Notes under the pieces: model-generated | Told to the model about the DNA's origin: nothing | The model's database searches: none | The model's input: only the letters and a program-made list of their open reading frames with translations | In this document: in pieces, positions 37,401 to 46,229 of the stretch | Numbering within the stretch: the stretch's first letter is position 1 | Layout of the letters: every line of letters begins with the position of its first letter | Origin: Cryomorpha sp963741985 | GTDB lineage: Bacteria > Bacteroidota > Bacteroidia > Flavobacteriales_D > Cryomorphaceae | Assembly (NCBI GenBank): GCA_963741985.1 | Contig: CAVUKD010000003.1 | Location: 186,001 to 250,000 of the forward strand | DNA: 64,000 nt | Direction of reading: 5' to 3' | Made by a program: the position numbers and the translations under genes

Positions 37401-38288
37401 TTAACAACATCCACCGCCGGGAGTACATTCCTGTCCTTGAATCTCAGCCATTATTAGTTTGGATTTCCGCTTGGCATCTCCTGGTTTACGTGCAAAAACC
37501 GATATACTGAAAATTCCGGTTTTGCCCGATAAAAACTCTTCTATCTCACTGCTTACAAGATACTTATTAAGTATGTCTTTTGGAATTGAAATGGGTTTCT
37601 CCTTTTGAATCGCAATATTCTCAAATCCCATTTCTTGTATAAATCCGATATATACATCGCGCTGAATGGCACCTGCCACACAGCCCGCATACATTTCGGC
37701 ATCTTCCTGAAGCCTTTTGGGAAGCTCTCCCACCAGCACGACATCTGAAATACTAAAATGCCCACCCGGTTTTAAAACTCTGAATATTTCCCGGATTACC
37801 ATCTCTTTATCCGGCACAAGATTGAGCACACAATTGCTTACGATTACATCGGCAGTATTATCGCCCACAGGCATATTGTCAATATCGCCTTCGCGAAATT
37901 CCACATTATTGTATCCAAGTTTATCTGCATTCTGGCGTGCTTTGGTAATCATCGCCGGAGTAAAATCAATCCCGAGCACTTTTCCGGTTTCGCCCACCTC
38001 ATGACGTGCAATGAAGCAATCATTTCCCGCCCCGCTTCCTAAATCGATAACCGTATCTCCCTTGGAAATATTGGCGAACTGGGTCGGCAAACCGCAGCCC
38101 AAACCAAGATCTCCATCGGCAGCGTATCCTTTTACTTTAGAATAATCATCGGTCATGATATTGTACACTTCGTGAGAAACGGCACCCGAACCGCAGCATG
38201 AAGCGGCATTCATGGCTTTATCCTGAGTTGCAATTTCAGTATATTTATCCCGAACTATCTTTTTTAATGCTTCTGTATTGTTCATCAT
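37401..38288 (-). CDS. arsM: Arsenite S-adenosylmethionine methyltransferase
   Basis: 295 residues (start MM; the second Met at 38285 is also possible). SAM motif I is VIDLGSGAGND. The conserved ArsM cysteines are visible: C31-C32 in AASCCGSG, LGLGCGLPT and YAGCVAGAIQ, plus a Cys-rich tail ECTPGGGCC. It methylates As(III) to volatile or excretable forms using AdoMet. It is convergent with the globin gene and stands alone, with no ArsR or Acr3 gene next to it in this window. Confidence 0.93.
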   Translation of the reverse strand: MMNNTEALKKIVRDKYTEIATQDKAMNAASCCGSGAVSHEVYNIMTDDYSKVKGYAADGDLGLGCGLPTQFANISKGDTVIDLGSGAGNDCFIARHEVGETGKVLGIDFTPAMITKARQNADKLGYNNVEFREGDIDNMPVGDNTADVIVSNCVLNLVPDKEMVIREIFRVLKPGGHFSISDVVLVGELPKRLQEDAEMYAGCVAGAIQRDVYIGFIQEMGFENIAIQKEKPISIPKDILNKYLVSSEIEEFLSGKTGIFSISVFARKPGDAKRKSKLIMAEIQGQECTPGGGCC

Positions 38289-38317
38289 AAACTGTTTAAT
38301 GAAAATTCATTTCTATT

Positions 38318-38339
38318 ATATTGCAATATTACGATATAT
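38318..38339 (-). promoter_or_regulatory. Candidate ArsR-type operator in front of arsM
   Basis: ATATTGCAATAT at 38318-38329 is a perfect 12-bp palindrome, and on the minus strand it lies inside TATATCGTAATATTGCAATA, about 30 bp upstream of the arsM ATG. Bacteroidota ArsR sites have this AT-rich dyad form; the identity of the regulator is inferred. Confidence 0.4.
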
Positions 38340-38412
38340 AGAGGAGTAATTCCGTTTTTCAGTCATAAAATTCTTTTAAATTGATTCTCTTTTTTACCTA
38401 TTCGTGAATCAC

Positions 38413-38565
38413 ATGGGTATTTATTTTCAAGAAATGGACTGGCGCAAACCTCAAAAATTTCAATTTAAGGAGTTGAATAAATTCGGAAGTACTCAACGAG
38501 TCTTTGAAGGCACAAGTGTATGGTACTTTATCAATCCAAAAGTGTGGATCGAAATGATTATATAA
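38413..38565 (+). CDS. Possible 50-residue protein divergent from arsM
   Basis: ATG at 38413 to TAA at 38563-38565: MGIYFQEMDWRKPQKFQFKE... ending SVWYFINPKVWIEMII. The frame is open from 38380 without another start. The composition is protein-like (charged start, aromatic hydrophobic end). It may be a small gene or the end of a lost one. No family recognised. Confidence 0.3.
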   Translation: MGIYFQEMDWRKPQKFQFKELNKFGSTQRVFEGTSVWYFINPKVWIEMII

Positions 38566-38584
38566 CTCAATACTTTTTTTTTAA

Positions 38585-38600
38585 TGCCGAACATTCGGCA
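38585..38600. repeat. Short perfect palindrome TGCCGAA-CA-TTCGGCA
   Basis: 7-2-7 dyad lying 14 bp beyond the dapA stop on the minus strand. It could end or stabilise the dapA operon transcript, but the T-run lies on the wrong side for a standard terminator on that strand. Confidence 0.4.
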
Positions 38601-38613
38601 AATCGGAATGCTA

Positions 38614-39489
38614 TTAACCCAATTCAGCAATATCGCGATAAAGTGCATCGCTTAGCGATTTCGAAACCGGATAAAGTGGCAGTCGCATATGATTCTCGCA
38701 AATACCCATATGCTTCAACACCTCTTTCACCCCGCCGGGATTTCCTTCCTTAAAAAGATTCGCAATCAGCGGGAGTAAACTGTAATGATATTTACGAGCC
38801 TGATCGAAGTCGCCTGTGGCACAATCCGAAATTACAGAACTAAAAAGCGCCGGATATGCATTTCCAACTACTGAGATAATTCCATGTCCGCCGCAAGCCA
38901 TATGGGGCATGGCGAGGGCATCATCGCCTGAAAGCAAAAGAAAGCTCTCTGGAAGAATTCGGGCCAATTCCATGACTTGCTCGATGTTTCCGGCAGCTTC
39001 TTTAATGGCCACCACTTTTTTACAATCCTCAGCGATACGTTTTACCGTAATGGGAAGCACATTGCTGGCGGTTCTACCTGGCACATTGTACAAGATTACA
39101 GGCAGCGATGAAGCTTCGCTAAGTGCTTTATAATGGCGGTAAATCCCTTCTTGCGTAGGTTTGTTGTAAGCAGGACTTGCCGACAAGAAAGCCGTTACTC
39201 CTTTTCGATCAAAATCCTGCATTTGTCGGGCCACTTCGGCCGTATTATTGCCTCCAATTCCATATACAATTGGCAATTTATTGGCATTAATTTCCTGCAC
39301 AAAATCCAATATGGTAAACTGCTCTTCATTCGTTAGGGTAACTGCTTCGCCAGTGGTGCCCATCACAACCAGATAGTCAGCTCCTTTATGGAGGTGCTTT
39401 ACTAAGCGTTCCAAACCGGCAAAATCAATAGTACCATTTTCCTGAAAAGGAGTAACCATAGCCACTCCAAGCCCTTTAAGCTCTTGCAT
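38614..39489 (-). CDS. dapA: 4-hydroxy-tetrahydrodipicolinate synthase
   Basis: 291 residues of the DapA TIM barrel: GVAMVTPFQENGTIDF (start), MGTTGEAVTLTNEEQFTILD (about 43-62), YNVPGRTASN with the catalytic Tyr, and VVAIKEAAGNI with the Schiff-base Lys. It condenses pyruvate with aspartate semialdehyde, the first committed step towards lysine and diaminopimelate for peptidoglycan. Last gene of the minus-strand operon; its start overlaps the DUF6913 gene by 14 bp. Confidence 0.95.
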   Translation of the reverse strand: MQELKGLGVAMVTPFQENGTIDFAGLERLVKHLHKGADYLVVMGTTGEAVTLTNEEQFTILDFVQEINANKLPIVYGIGGNNTAEVARQMQDFDRKGVTAFLSASPAYNKPTQEGIYRHYKALSEASSLPVILYNVPGRTASNVLPITVKRIAEDCKKVVAIKEAAGNIEQVMELARILPESFLLLSGDDALAMPHMACGGHGIISVVGNAYPALFSSVISDCATGDFDQARKYHYSLLPLIANLFKEGNPGGVKEVLKHMGICENHMRLPLYPVSKSLSDALYRDIAELG

Positions 39490-40042
39490 TTTTCTTGTTT
39501 ATTAAGGTGAGATAGTGATTGACCTGACGAATATATTCATCAAAAGTGTCGTTTTCTCCAGAGGAAAGCATCATATCGTAATAAGGCTCATTTTCAGAAC
39601 TATAATAACCCACTTTGAAAGCGGCCTGACTCTCGGCGAGTACAAAACGGAGCGGAAGTGAGGCTTCTTTTTCAAAATCGATCAAAATATCGAAAGGTTC
39701 ACGAACAAATTTTTGCACCTGATCGCAGGTGGGCTCCATTCGCCAACTGAGATCGGCACCCGTAAAATAATCGTATTTCAACTTGTGTACATGGTAATGG
39801 GGCAACGCTTTTTTGTCCTCAATATAAGCGAGTGCCATTATCTCGCGAATCCCATGTTCCTCACGGAGATATTTCACATATTGCTTCACGAGAATGTAAA
39901 AACTCTCTCCTTTTTCCCTATATAGAATGGCGACACTCCGGGCATCCGAAAAATTGTGAACGGTGGGTTTTCGAGGTGCATGTAACTTTGATTTTAGTAG
40001 CTTCTCGCCAAAAAATGTCTTTATGTCATCGATAAACTTCAC
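39476..40042 (-). CDS. DUF6913-like protein, function unknown
   Basis: 188 residues, no signal or membrane segment. The pattern FSDARSVAILYREKGESFYILVKQYVKYL followed by DYFTGADLSWRMEP and FDILIDFEKEASLPLRFVLAESQAAFKVG fits the Bacteroidota-specific DUF6913 family, a call made from memory. It is typically found next to dapA or ligA, as here: the gene begins 2 bp after ligA and overlaps dapA by 14 bp. Its role is unknown. Confidence 0.65.
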   Translation of the reverse strand: MKFIDDIKTFFGEKLLKSKLHAPRKPTVHNFSDARSVAILYREKGESFYILVKQYVKYLREEHGIREIMALAYIEDKKALPHYHVHKLKYDYFTGADLSWRMEPTCDQVQKFVREPFDILIDFEKEASLPLRFVLAESQAAFKVGYYSSENEPYYDMMLSSGENDTFDEYIRQVNHYLTLINKKNARA

Positions 40043-40044
40043 GC

Positions 40045-42060
40045 TTATTCAATCATTTTTAAAAAAGTAGATTCATCAATTATCGGAACGTTCAATTCTT
40101 CTGCTTTTTGGCGTTTTGAAGGTCCCATATTTTCTCCGGCCACAAGATAATCGGTATTTTTAGAAACACCGCCTAAAACTTTGCCCCCATTCGTCTCAAT
40201 AAGCTTTTTTAACTCATTTCGAGACACTTTCATGAAAACGCCCGAAACAACGAAGGACTTGCTATTCAATAGATTACTTGCCGGCATTTGATCTTTACCG
40301 ATTTCAAATTGCAGACCGTGTGAGCGCAACCGGTTTACGATATCGTGGTTTTGCTTTTCAGCAAAAAAAGAAAGAATTGAACCGGCAATTCTTTCTCCAA
40401 TCTCATCAACAGTAACGAGCTCTTCATTTGAAGCTTCCATCAAAGCATCAATAGTCTTAAAATGTTTCGCCAATTTTTTGGCAACGGTCTCTCCTACAAA
40501 ACGAATTCCCAAGGCATACAAAACCCGTTCGAATGGAATTTCTGTCGAGGCATTGATTCCTTCTATCAGCTTTGTAGCCGACTTTTCGGCCATTCTTTCC
40601 AGCGAGAGGACCTGTTCCTTTTCCAAATCGTACAAATCAGCCATATTTGAAATCAATCCCACATCCACCATCATATCTACCGTTTCGGCTCCGAGTCCAT
40701 CGATATTCATTGCCTTTCGGGAAATGAAATGCTCAATCCGCCCCTTGATTTGCGGCGGACAACCATTTACATTGGGGCAGTAATGCTGGGCTTCGCCATC
40801 GCCGCGCACCAATTCGGTATTGCATTCGGGACAATGAGTAATGTATTTGAATTCTGGTATATGTTGAGGACGTTTTGTAAAATTGACTGCCACCACTTTC
40901 GGAATTATCTCCCCTCCTTTTTCCACAAACACGCTGTCGCCTTCACGAATATCAAGTCGTTCAATTTGATCGGCATTGTGGAGAGATGCCCGTTTCACGG
41001 TGGTTCCGGCAATAACTACAGGTTTGAGATTTGCAACAGGTGTAATTGCTCCGGTTCGCCCCACCTGAAAGGTGATTTTTTCAAGAAGTGTTTCTTTTTG
41101 TTCTGCTTTAAATTTATAGGCCGTTGCCCAGCGTGGCGATTTTGCTGTAAAGCCCAGTTCTTCTTGGGCAGCGTAGCTATTCACTTTAAGAACCACCCCA
41201 TCAATTTCGAACGGCAAATCATGGCGGGCTTCCGCCCAATAATGAACGAATTTTTCGATTTCTTCGATCGATTTGCAAACCTCAATTTGACGAATTTCCG
41301 GGGAGGGCACTTTGAACCCCCATTTTCTGGCCGCAGCCATATTTTCGAAATGGGAAATACCCGGTAAATTTTCGCCGTAAAGGCCATATAAAAAGCAATC
41401 TAAATTTCTCGAAGCCACCACGGCCGAATCCTGCAATTTTAGCGTTCCCGACGCTGTATTTCGCGGATTCATGTAGGGTTCCTCTCCGCTCTCTACCCGA
41501 TCGGCGTTGAGTTGGCTAAAAACTTCAAGGGGCATAAATATTTCACCGCGTATTTCAAAATCATCTGGATAACCGGCTCCATGAAGCTTTAATGGAATAG
41601 TGCTTATGGTTTTCACATTTGCAGTTACATCTTCACCCGTTGTTCCATCGCCCCGGGTTACAGCCTGATAGAGATCTCCACTAAGATATTGTATTCCAAT
41701 CGCTACACCATCGTATTTAAGTTCACAAACGTACTCAATTTTCTCTTCGGTGGTTTTCTTGATTCGCGCTTCCCATTCGCGAATTTCATCCAAGTTGTAC
41801 GTGTTGCTCAGCGACATCATTGGATAGCGATGTCTCACTTTTTGGAATTTATTCGTAATGTCGCCACCCACTTTTTTTGTGGGAGAATTGGGATCATCAT
41901 ATTGAGGAAACTTCGCTTCAAGGGCTTGTAATTGCTTGAGCTTCATGTCAAAATCATAGTCGCTGATTTCGGGTTTGCTGAGCACGTAATAATTGTAATT
42001 CTGCGCATGGAGCTCGCTGCGCAAATCTTGTATTTTATTTTTTACTTCGTCAGTATTCAT
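40045..42060 (-). CDS. ligA: NAD-dependent DNA ligase
   Basis: 671 residues from ATG at 42060 (MNTDEVKNK); a further 15 bp of frame upstream to 42075 is less likely. Adenylation domain with active Lys K115 in CELKYDGVAIGI, OB fold, a Zn finger with CPECNTELVRGDGEAQHYCP, helix-hairpin-helix repeats (IDGLGAETVDMMVDVG) and a C-terminal BRCT domain (SFVVSGVFMKVSRNELKK...). Seals nicks during replication and repair. Length and motif order are normal. It overlaps the preceding outer membrane gene by 11 bp. Confidence 0.97.
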   Translation of the reverse strand: MNTDEVKNKIQDLRSELHAQNYNYYVLSKPEISDYDFDMKLKQLQALEAKFPQYDDPNSPTKKVGGDITNKFQKVRHRYPMMSLSNTYNLDEIREWEARIKKTTEEKIEYVCELKYDGVAIGIQYLSGDLYQAVTRGDGTTGEDVTANVKTISTIPLKLHGAGYPDDFEIRGEIFMPLEVFSQLNADRVESGEEPYMNPRNTASGTLKLQDSAVVASRNLDCFLYGLYGENLPGISHFENMAAARKWGFKVPSPEIRQIEVCKSIEEIEKFVHYWAEARHDLPFEIDGVVLKVNSYAAQEELGFTAKSPRWATAYKFKAEQKETLLEKITFQVGRTGAITPVANLKPVVIAGTTVKRASLHNADQIERLDIREGDSVFVEKGGEIIPKVVAVNFTKRPQHIPEFKYITHCPECNTELVRGDGEAQHYCPNVNGCPPQIKGRIEHFISRKAMNIDGLGAETVDMMVDVGLISNMADLYDLEKEQVLSLERMAEKSATKLIEGINASTEIPFERVLYALGIRFVGETVAKKLAKHFKTIDALMEASNEELVTVDEIGERIAGSILSFFAEKQNHDIVNRLRSHGLQFEIGKDQMPASNLLNSKSFVVSGVFMKVSRNELKKLIETNGGKVLGGVSKNTDYLVAGENMGPSKRQKAEELNVPIIDESTFLKMIE

Positions 42061-42727
42061 ATTTTGCATTCTCATCGTAAAAACTACGTGCGAGTTTAAT
42101 TAATTTCAGTTGAACATTGACTACAAAAATGGGACTACTGAAATCTTTTCGAAGATTTTTGCCTGACCCTATCACTTGTCTGTATCCCGCTCCTACGCCA
42201 ATTCCAAACCAGTATAGGATATCGTATTCGCCGTAAGCGGAAAGTTCCACGGTCGAAAACTCAACTGGATCGAGCTCTATGCGTTCGTTTGAATTATCCG
42301 GATTTTGGTAAAACACTTTAATATTTCCACCACCGAGATGCAATGTAGCACCGGTTTCCCATCTCCGGTCGAAATACAGAACCCGTTCGTAATAGATAGT
42401 TGAATACCGGAATTCGTATTCCACTTGTCCAACGGGAAGGTCAAAATCAAAATTCCGATCGAAAACACGTGTGTTTAAAAAGTAAACACCAATTCCCAGG
42501 CGATGTATGTGTCGATATTCCACTCCAAATTTCAGCCCCATTACGGCCACCCATTCCTTTTTAAAAAGTGTACGCCGGGCGTCAAGGCTGATATCGGGTC
42601 TGAGTGTATTCTGGTAGGGTTCGAGGGTGCATTTGCCGTTGATCAGCATAACGTCATTGTCTTGTCCAAACTGAGCGACGCCCACTTTTGTGAATCCAAA
42701 AAACAGTATGAACCAGAGCCATTTCAA
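42050..42727 (-). CDS. Outer membrane beta-barrel-like protein
   Basis: 225 residues with signal peptide MKWLWFILFFGFTKVGVAQ. The mature part is made of alternating beta-strands with amphipathic pattern (GLKFGVEYRHIHRLGIGVYFL, WETGATLHLGGGNIKVFY, YWFGIGVGAGYRQVIGSG) suggesting a small outer-membrane barrel. No substrate is inferable. It is linked by a 4-bp ATGA overlap to prmC and by 11 bp overlap to ligA. Confidence 0.75.
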   Translation of the reverse strand: MKWLWFILFFGFTKVGVAQFGQDNDVMLINGKCTLEPYQNTLRPDISLDARRTLFKKEWVAVMGLKFGVEYRHIHRLGIGVYFLNTRVFDRNFDFDLPVGQVEYEFRYSTIYYERVLYFDRRWETGATLHLGGGNIKVFYQNPDNSNERIELDPVEFSTVELSAYGEYDILYWFGIGVGAGYRQVIGSGKNLRKDFSSPIFVVNVQLKLIKLARSFYDENAKYEY

Positions 42728-43608
42728 GATTTCATCGCGGAGACCATCCGGTCTTTTCCGTTGTAATCTTTTTTGAGTAAGACATTTAAGAACCCTCTAT
42801 CCTTGAGGAGCTGGACAATTTCCTTTCCAAAGGAAGCATTGATTTCAAAAAACAGACGTCCGCGCTTTGTGAGGTGTCCATCGGCTAAATCTACAATCTT
42901 TCGATAAAATATTAACGGATCTTCTTGCCCGACAAATATCGCCGATTGGGGTTCGTATTCCAGTACATTGCGTTCGATCAAATTCTTTTCTTCTTCCAGA
43001 ACATACGGAGGATTACTCACAATAAGATCAAATTTCATAAACCCAAGGCTCTCCTGTTCGAGCATATCAAACTGAAAGAAACGGACATTCAAATTGTTGA
43101 GTTGAGCGTTTTTGGTAGCTGTGTTCAAAGCTTTAACACTGACATCCGCTCCACGGACAACCGCATTTTTTAAATTGTCCTTCAAAGCCAAAGCGATACA
43201 TCCGGATCCTGTTCCTAAATCGAGAACCGAGCAATTTGGATCCAGATCTGATTTCAAAATCCAGTGGACGAGTTCCTCTGTCTCCGGGCGTGGAATTAAC
43301 ACATGATTATTGACCTCAATTCGAAGACCATAAAAAATGGTTTTACCTATAATATACTGAATCGGTTTCTGCGCTTTCAATTCCTCCAGAATACTAAAAA
43401 GTCGTTCTATGAGCTGATCCGGAATAGGATTCTCTTTATTCATAAAAATATCTACCTTGCTGTATGCCAACACTTCCTCAAAAGCAATTGCAATAAAGCT
43501 TTCCACCTCCATTTTCGGATAAATGGAGAGTAACTCTTGGCGATAGAGCTGCACAACAGCAGATACATTCATTTGATCTAACGGCACATTTTCTGAATTG
43601 AGATTCAC
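42724..43608 (-). CDS. prmC: Release factor glutamine N5-methyltransferase
   Basis: 294 residues; a second Met at 43572 could also be the start. SAM motif LDLGTGSGCIALAL (about 128-141) and the catalytic NPPYVLEEEKNL (about 190-201) are the PrmC/HemK signatures; an N-terminal helical domain precedes them. It methylates the Gln of the GGQ motif in release factors RF1 and RF2. First gene of the minus-strand operon, divergent from ribD. Confidence 0.95.
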   Translation of the reverse strand: MNLNSENVPLDQMNVSAVVQLYRQELLSIYPKMEVESFIAIAFEEVLAYSKVDIFMNKENPIPDQLIERLFSILEELKAQKPIQYIIGKTIFYGLRIEVNNHVLIPRPETEELVHWILKSDLDPNCSVLDLGTGSGCIALALKDNLKNAVVRGADVSVKALNTATKNAQLNNLNVRFFQFDMLEQESLGFMKFDLIVSNPPYVLEEEKNLIERNVLEYEPQSAIFVGQEDPLIFYRKIVDLADGHLTKRGRLFFEINASFGKEIVQLLKDRGFLNVLLKKDYNGKDRMVSAMKS

Positions 43609-43705
43609 ACAAATTTACAAGGTTTCTGCACTAAAACATGAAACTGCACCACTTTTCGGAAGAATTGGGTTAAAAAACCAATGGTTAATATTTACTTTGC
43701 TGAGC

Positions 43706-44740
43706 ATGGATTTAAAAAACTACATGAATCGCTGCCTGCAACTGGCTGAAAATGGATTGGGTAATGTGGCTCCAAATCCGATGGTGGGGAGTGTGCTAGT
43801 GCATGAAAACAAAATAATCGGTTCTGGTTACCACCGTCAATTTGGCGGAGAACACGCCGAGGTTCACGCCATCCAATCGGTCGAAAATAAAGAGCTTTTG
43901 AAAGAATCCATTCTTTTTGTAAATCTGGAACCGTGTTCTCACCACGGTAAAACCCCACCATGTGCAGATTTGATTGTCGAAAGTCAAATCCCGAAAGTAG
44001 TCGTTGCTATGCGTGATCCAAATCAGAAAGTAGCGGGAAGGGGTATCGAGAAAATGCGTGCGGCCGGAATTGAAGTCATTGAAGGAATTTGCCAAAAAGA
44101 AGCCTATTTTTTAAACCGAAGATTTATAATTTTTCACACTAAAAATCGACCGTTTATCTTGTTGAAATGGGCTGAATCTGCCGATGGATTTATGGATCGG
44201 CTTCGAGGAAAATCTGTATATCAAGGCATTAACTGGATTTCTAATCCCGAATCCAAAAAGCTGGTGCATAAATGGAGAAGTGAAGAGCAGGCAATCCTCG
44301 TCGGAAGGAATACAATTGTTCACGACAATCCGGAACTTTCCACAAGGCTGGTTTATGGGAGCTCTCCATTGCGTGTAGTTCTAAGTTCTTCCGGTGAGAT
44401 TCCCGAAAATGCAAAGATTCTGAAGGACGGAAATCCGACTCTGATTTTTAATCAACATATTTCTAAAGCGCAAGGCAACACTACGTGGATAAAATCCGAA
44501 AGTAATTTAATTGATTTCGCACTTAAAACATTGGTTAAAAGAAACATATCGAGCATTATAATCGAAGGAGGAAGAGATACTTTAAACCGATTTCTCGCAA
44601 GAGATTTATGGGATGAAATACGGATTATCAAATCTCCGCTCATCGTTGGCGAAGGATTGAAGGCTCCCGAATTCAGACGTAGTCCGCAGAACACACTCGC
44701 CTACGGGAAGGATAAAGTAAGGATGTATTATAATCTATGA
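43706..44740 (+). CDS. ribD: Bifunctional riboflavin deaminase/reductase
   Basis: 344 residues from ATG at 43706 (MDLKNYMNRCLQLAENG); the frame upstream to 43598 overlaps prmC and is not needed. The zinc deaminase half has APNPMVGSVLV, GGEHAEVHAI (catalytic HAE) and NLEPCSHHGKTPPCAD; the reductase half has LKWAESADGFMD and IIIEGGRDTLNRFL. It performs the second and third steps of riboflavin synthesis. The stop overlaps the transporter start (ATGA). Confidence 0.95.
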   Translation: MDLKNYMNRCLQLAENGLGNVAPNPMVGSVLVHENKIIGSGYHRQFGGEHAEVHAIQSVENKELLKESILFVNLEPCSHHGKTPPCADLIVESQIPKVVVAMRDPNQKVAGRGIEKMRAAGIEVIEGICQKEAYFLNRRFIIFHTKNRPFILLKWAESADGFMDRLRGKSVYQGINWISNPESKKLVHKWRSEEQAILVGRNTIVHDNPELSTRLVYGSSPLRVVLSSSGEIPENAKILKDGNPTLIFNQHISKAQGNTTWIKSESNLIDFALKTLVKRNISSIIIEGGRDTLNRFLARDLWDEIRIIKSPLIVGEGLKAPEFRRSPQNTLAYGKDKVRMYYNL

Positions 44741-45615
44741 TTTATCTATTTCTCAGCATTCTATGCGCGACAGGTCTCTTCATCATTTTCAAATTATTTG
44801 CCCGTTTCGAGGTTAATAATTTTCAGGCCATTGTGGTCAATTATATCGTAGCTTTCATTTTTGGGCTGTGGTATGCAAATTCTGGCGACACGGCTGTTCA
44901 TTTTAAAGGCAGCGAATCCTGGCTTTGGATAGCCGTAATAATGGGTCTATTATTTATTGCAATTTTTCAAATTATGGCACGCACAAGCCAAATACACGGC
45001 GTGTCTATAACCAGCGTAGCTACCAAAATGTCGATGGTTATTCCCACTTTATTCTTTATTCTCTTCGATCCCAACGAAGGATTCACCATTTATAAAGTTC
45101 TGGGAATTCTTTTTGGAATAGTCGCGGTGCTATTAGCGTCAGCGCGCAAAGAAGATACCCTAAAAGTAACCCGTTTCCGTTTGTTTCCGATTATTCTTTT
45201 TTTGGGGTGTGGATTTTTAGATTTGGTTTTGGCTTATACCGAAAAGTCCTTTCTGGCATCTGAGCAGGCCTACAGAAAATTTGTTCCGGTTCCTTTTGCA
45301 GCAGCGGCAATAGTGGGAGTGGCAATATTGTTCGTACAAATTTTGCGAAAGCGACAAAAATTTGATTTGCAAAGCACCATCGGGGGTATCATACTGGGCT
45401 TCGTGAATTATGGATCGGTTTATTTCTTTTTGAAAATTCTCGGAAGCGGTGTTCTCGATCGTTCAAGTGCTATTCCGGCTAATAGTATGGGGACGGTTGC
45501 GCTCTCGGCAATATTGGGTTTTGCTCTTTTTCGTGAGCGCCTCTCGGCAAAAAATATTTTGGGCATATTCCTCGCATTGATCGCTATACTTCTTTTAACC
45601 TGGCGCGGATTATGA
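44737..45615 (+). CDS. DMT/EamA-like transporter
   Basis: 292 residues with about ten membrane helices in two five-helix halves, as in the drug/metabolite transporter superfamily. Motifs: NNFQAIVVNYIVAFIFGLWY in half 1 and NSMGTVALSAILGFALFRERLS near the end, the latter the common EamA C-terminal pattern. Substrate unknown; the coupling to ribD (4-bp overlap) hints at a flavin-related role but does not prove it. Overlaps the YigZ gene by 4 bp. Confidence 0.8.
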   Translation: MIYLFLSILCATGLFIIFKLFARFEVNNFQAIVVNYIVAFIFGLWYANSGDTAVHFKGSESWLWIAVIMGLLFIAIFQIMARTSQIHGVSITSVATKMSMVIPTLFFILFDPNEGFTIYKVLGILFGIVAVLLASARKEDTLKVTRFRLFPIILFLGCGFLDLVLAYTEKSFLASEQAYRKFVPVPFAAAAIVGVAILFVQILRKRQKFDLQSTIGGIILGFVNYGSVYFFLKILGSGVLDRSSAIPANSMGTVALSAILGFALFRERLSAKNILGIFLALIAILLLTWRGL

Positions 45616-46220
45616 GTTGGAAATATAAAACCATATCGCAACCCGGCGAAGGATTATACAAGGTGAAAGGGAGCAAGCACTTTGGTTATGCTATGAACGT
45701 GCGCACGGAGGAAGAAATAAATGAAGGGCTTGAAAAAGTACGTTCCGAGCATCACAGTGCACGCCACGTAGCTTATGCCTGGCGGCTGGGTATTGAGAAA
45801 GAACAATACAGAGCAAATGATGACGGCGAGCCGAATAATTCAGCCGGAAAACCAATTCTGGGGCAAATTGAAAAATTCGATCTGACCAATATTTTGATAG
45901 CTGTAGTACGCTATTTCGGGGGCACCAAACTCGGGGTTGGTGGATTGATTGATGCATATCGAACCGCAGCCCAGCTTGCAATAGAAAATGCGATAATAAT
46001 TGACAAACAACTCCTTACCCATTTCAAAATTCACTTTGAATACAACAGAATGAGCGACGTAATGCTTGCTATACGGGTAAATAATTGGGAGAATTATGAC
46101 CCCGATTTTCGACAGAGCTGTTCTGTTAAAATATCTATTTTACCCGAATTAAAAGATGAAATCGAACAAGCTTTTAGACCATTTGACGACATTCGCATCG
46201 AAACTTTAGGAACCTTTTAG
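45612..46220 (+). CDS. YigZ/IMPACT family protein
   Basis: 202 residues with the UPF0029 N-terminal domain: KHFGYAMNVRTEEEINEGLEKV, HHSARHVAYAWRLG, DDGEPNNSAGKPILGQIEKFDLTNILIAVVRYFGGTKLGVGGLIDAYR, and a C-terminal domain with beta strands. Bacterial YigZ proteins are of uncertain function and are related to translation-linked IMPACT in eukaryotes. The start overlaps the transporter stop by 4 bp and the stop is 9 bp before the M42 gene. Confidence 0.9.
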   Translation: MSWKYKTISQPGEGLYKVKGSKHFGYAMNVRTEEEINEGLEKVRSEHHSARHVAYAWRLGIEKEQYRANDDGEPNNSAGKPILGQIEKFDLTNILIAVVRYFGGTKLGVGGLIDAYRTAAQLAIENAIIIDKQLLTHFKIHFEYNRMSDVMLAIRVNNWENYDPDFRQSCSVKISILPELKDEIEQAFRPFDDIRIETLGTF

Positions 46221-46229
46221 AATAAAGAT

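Noticed and set aside
38585..38600. Palindrome as terminator of dapA
   Set aside because: On the minus strand the hairpin is followed by A residues, not T; kept only as a repeat.
40729..41367. Plus-strand 212-residue frame
   Set aside because: Lies wholly within ligA on the other strand and has the Cys/Phe-rich look of a shadow frame.
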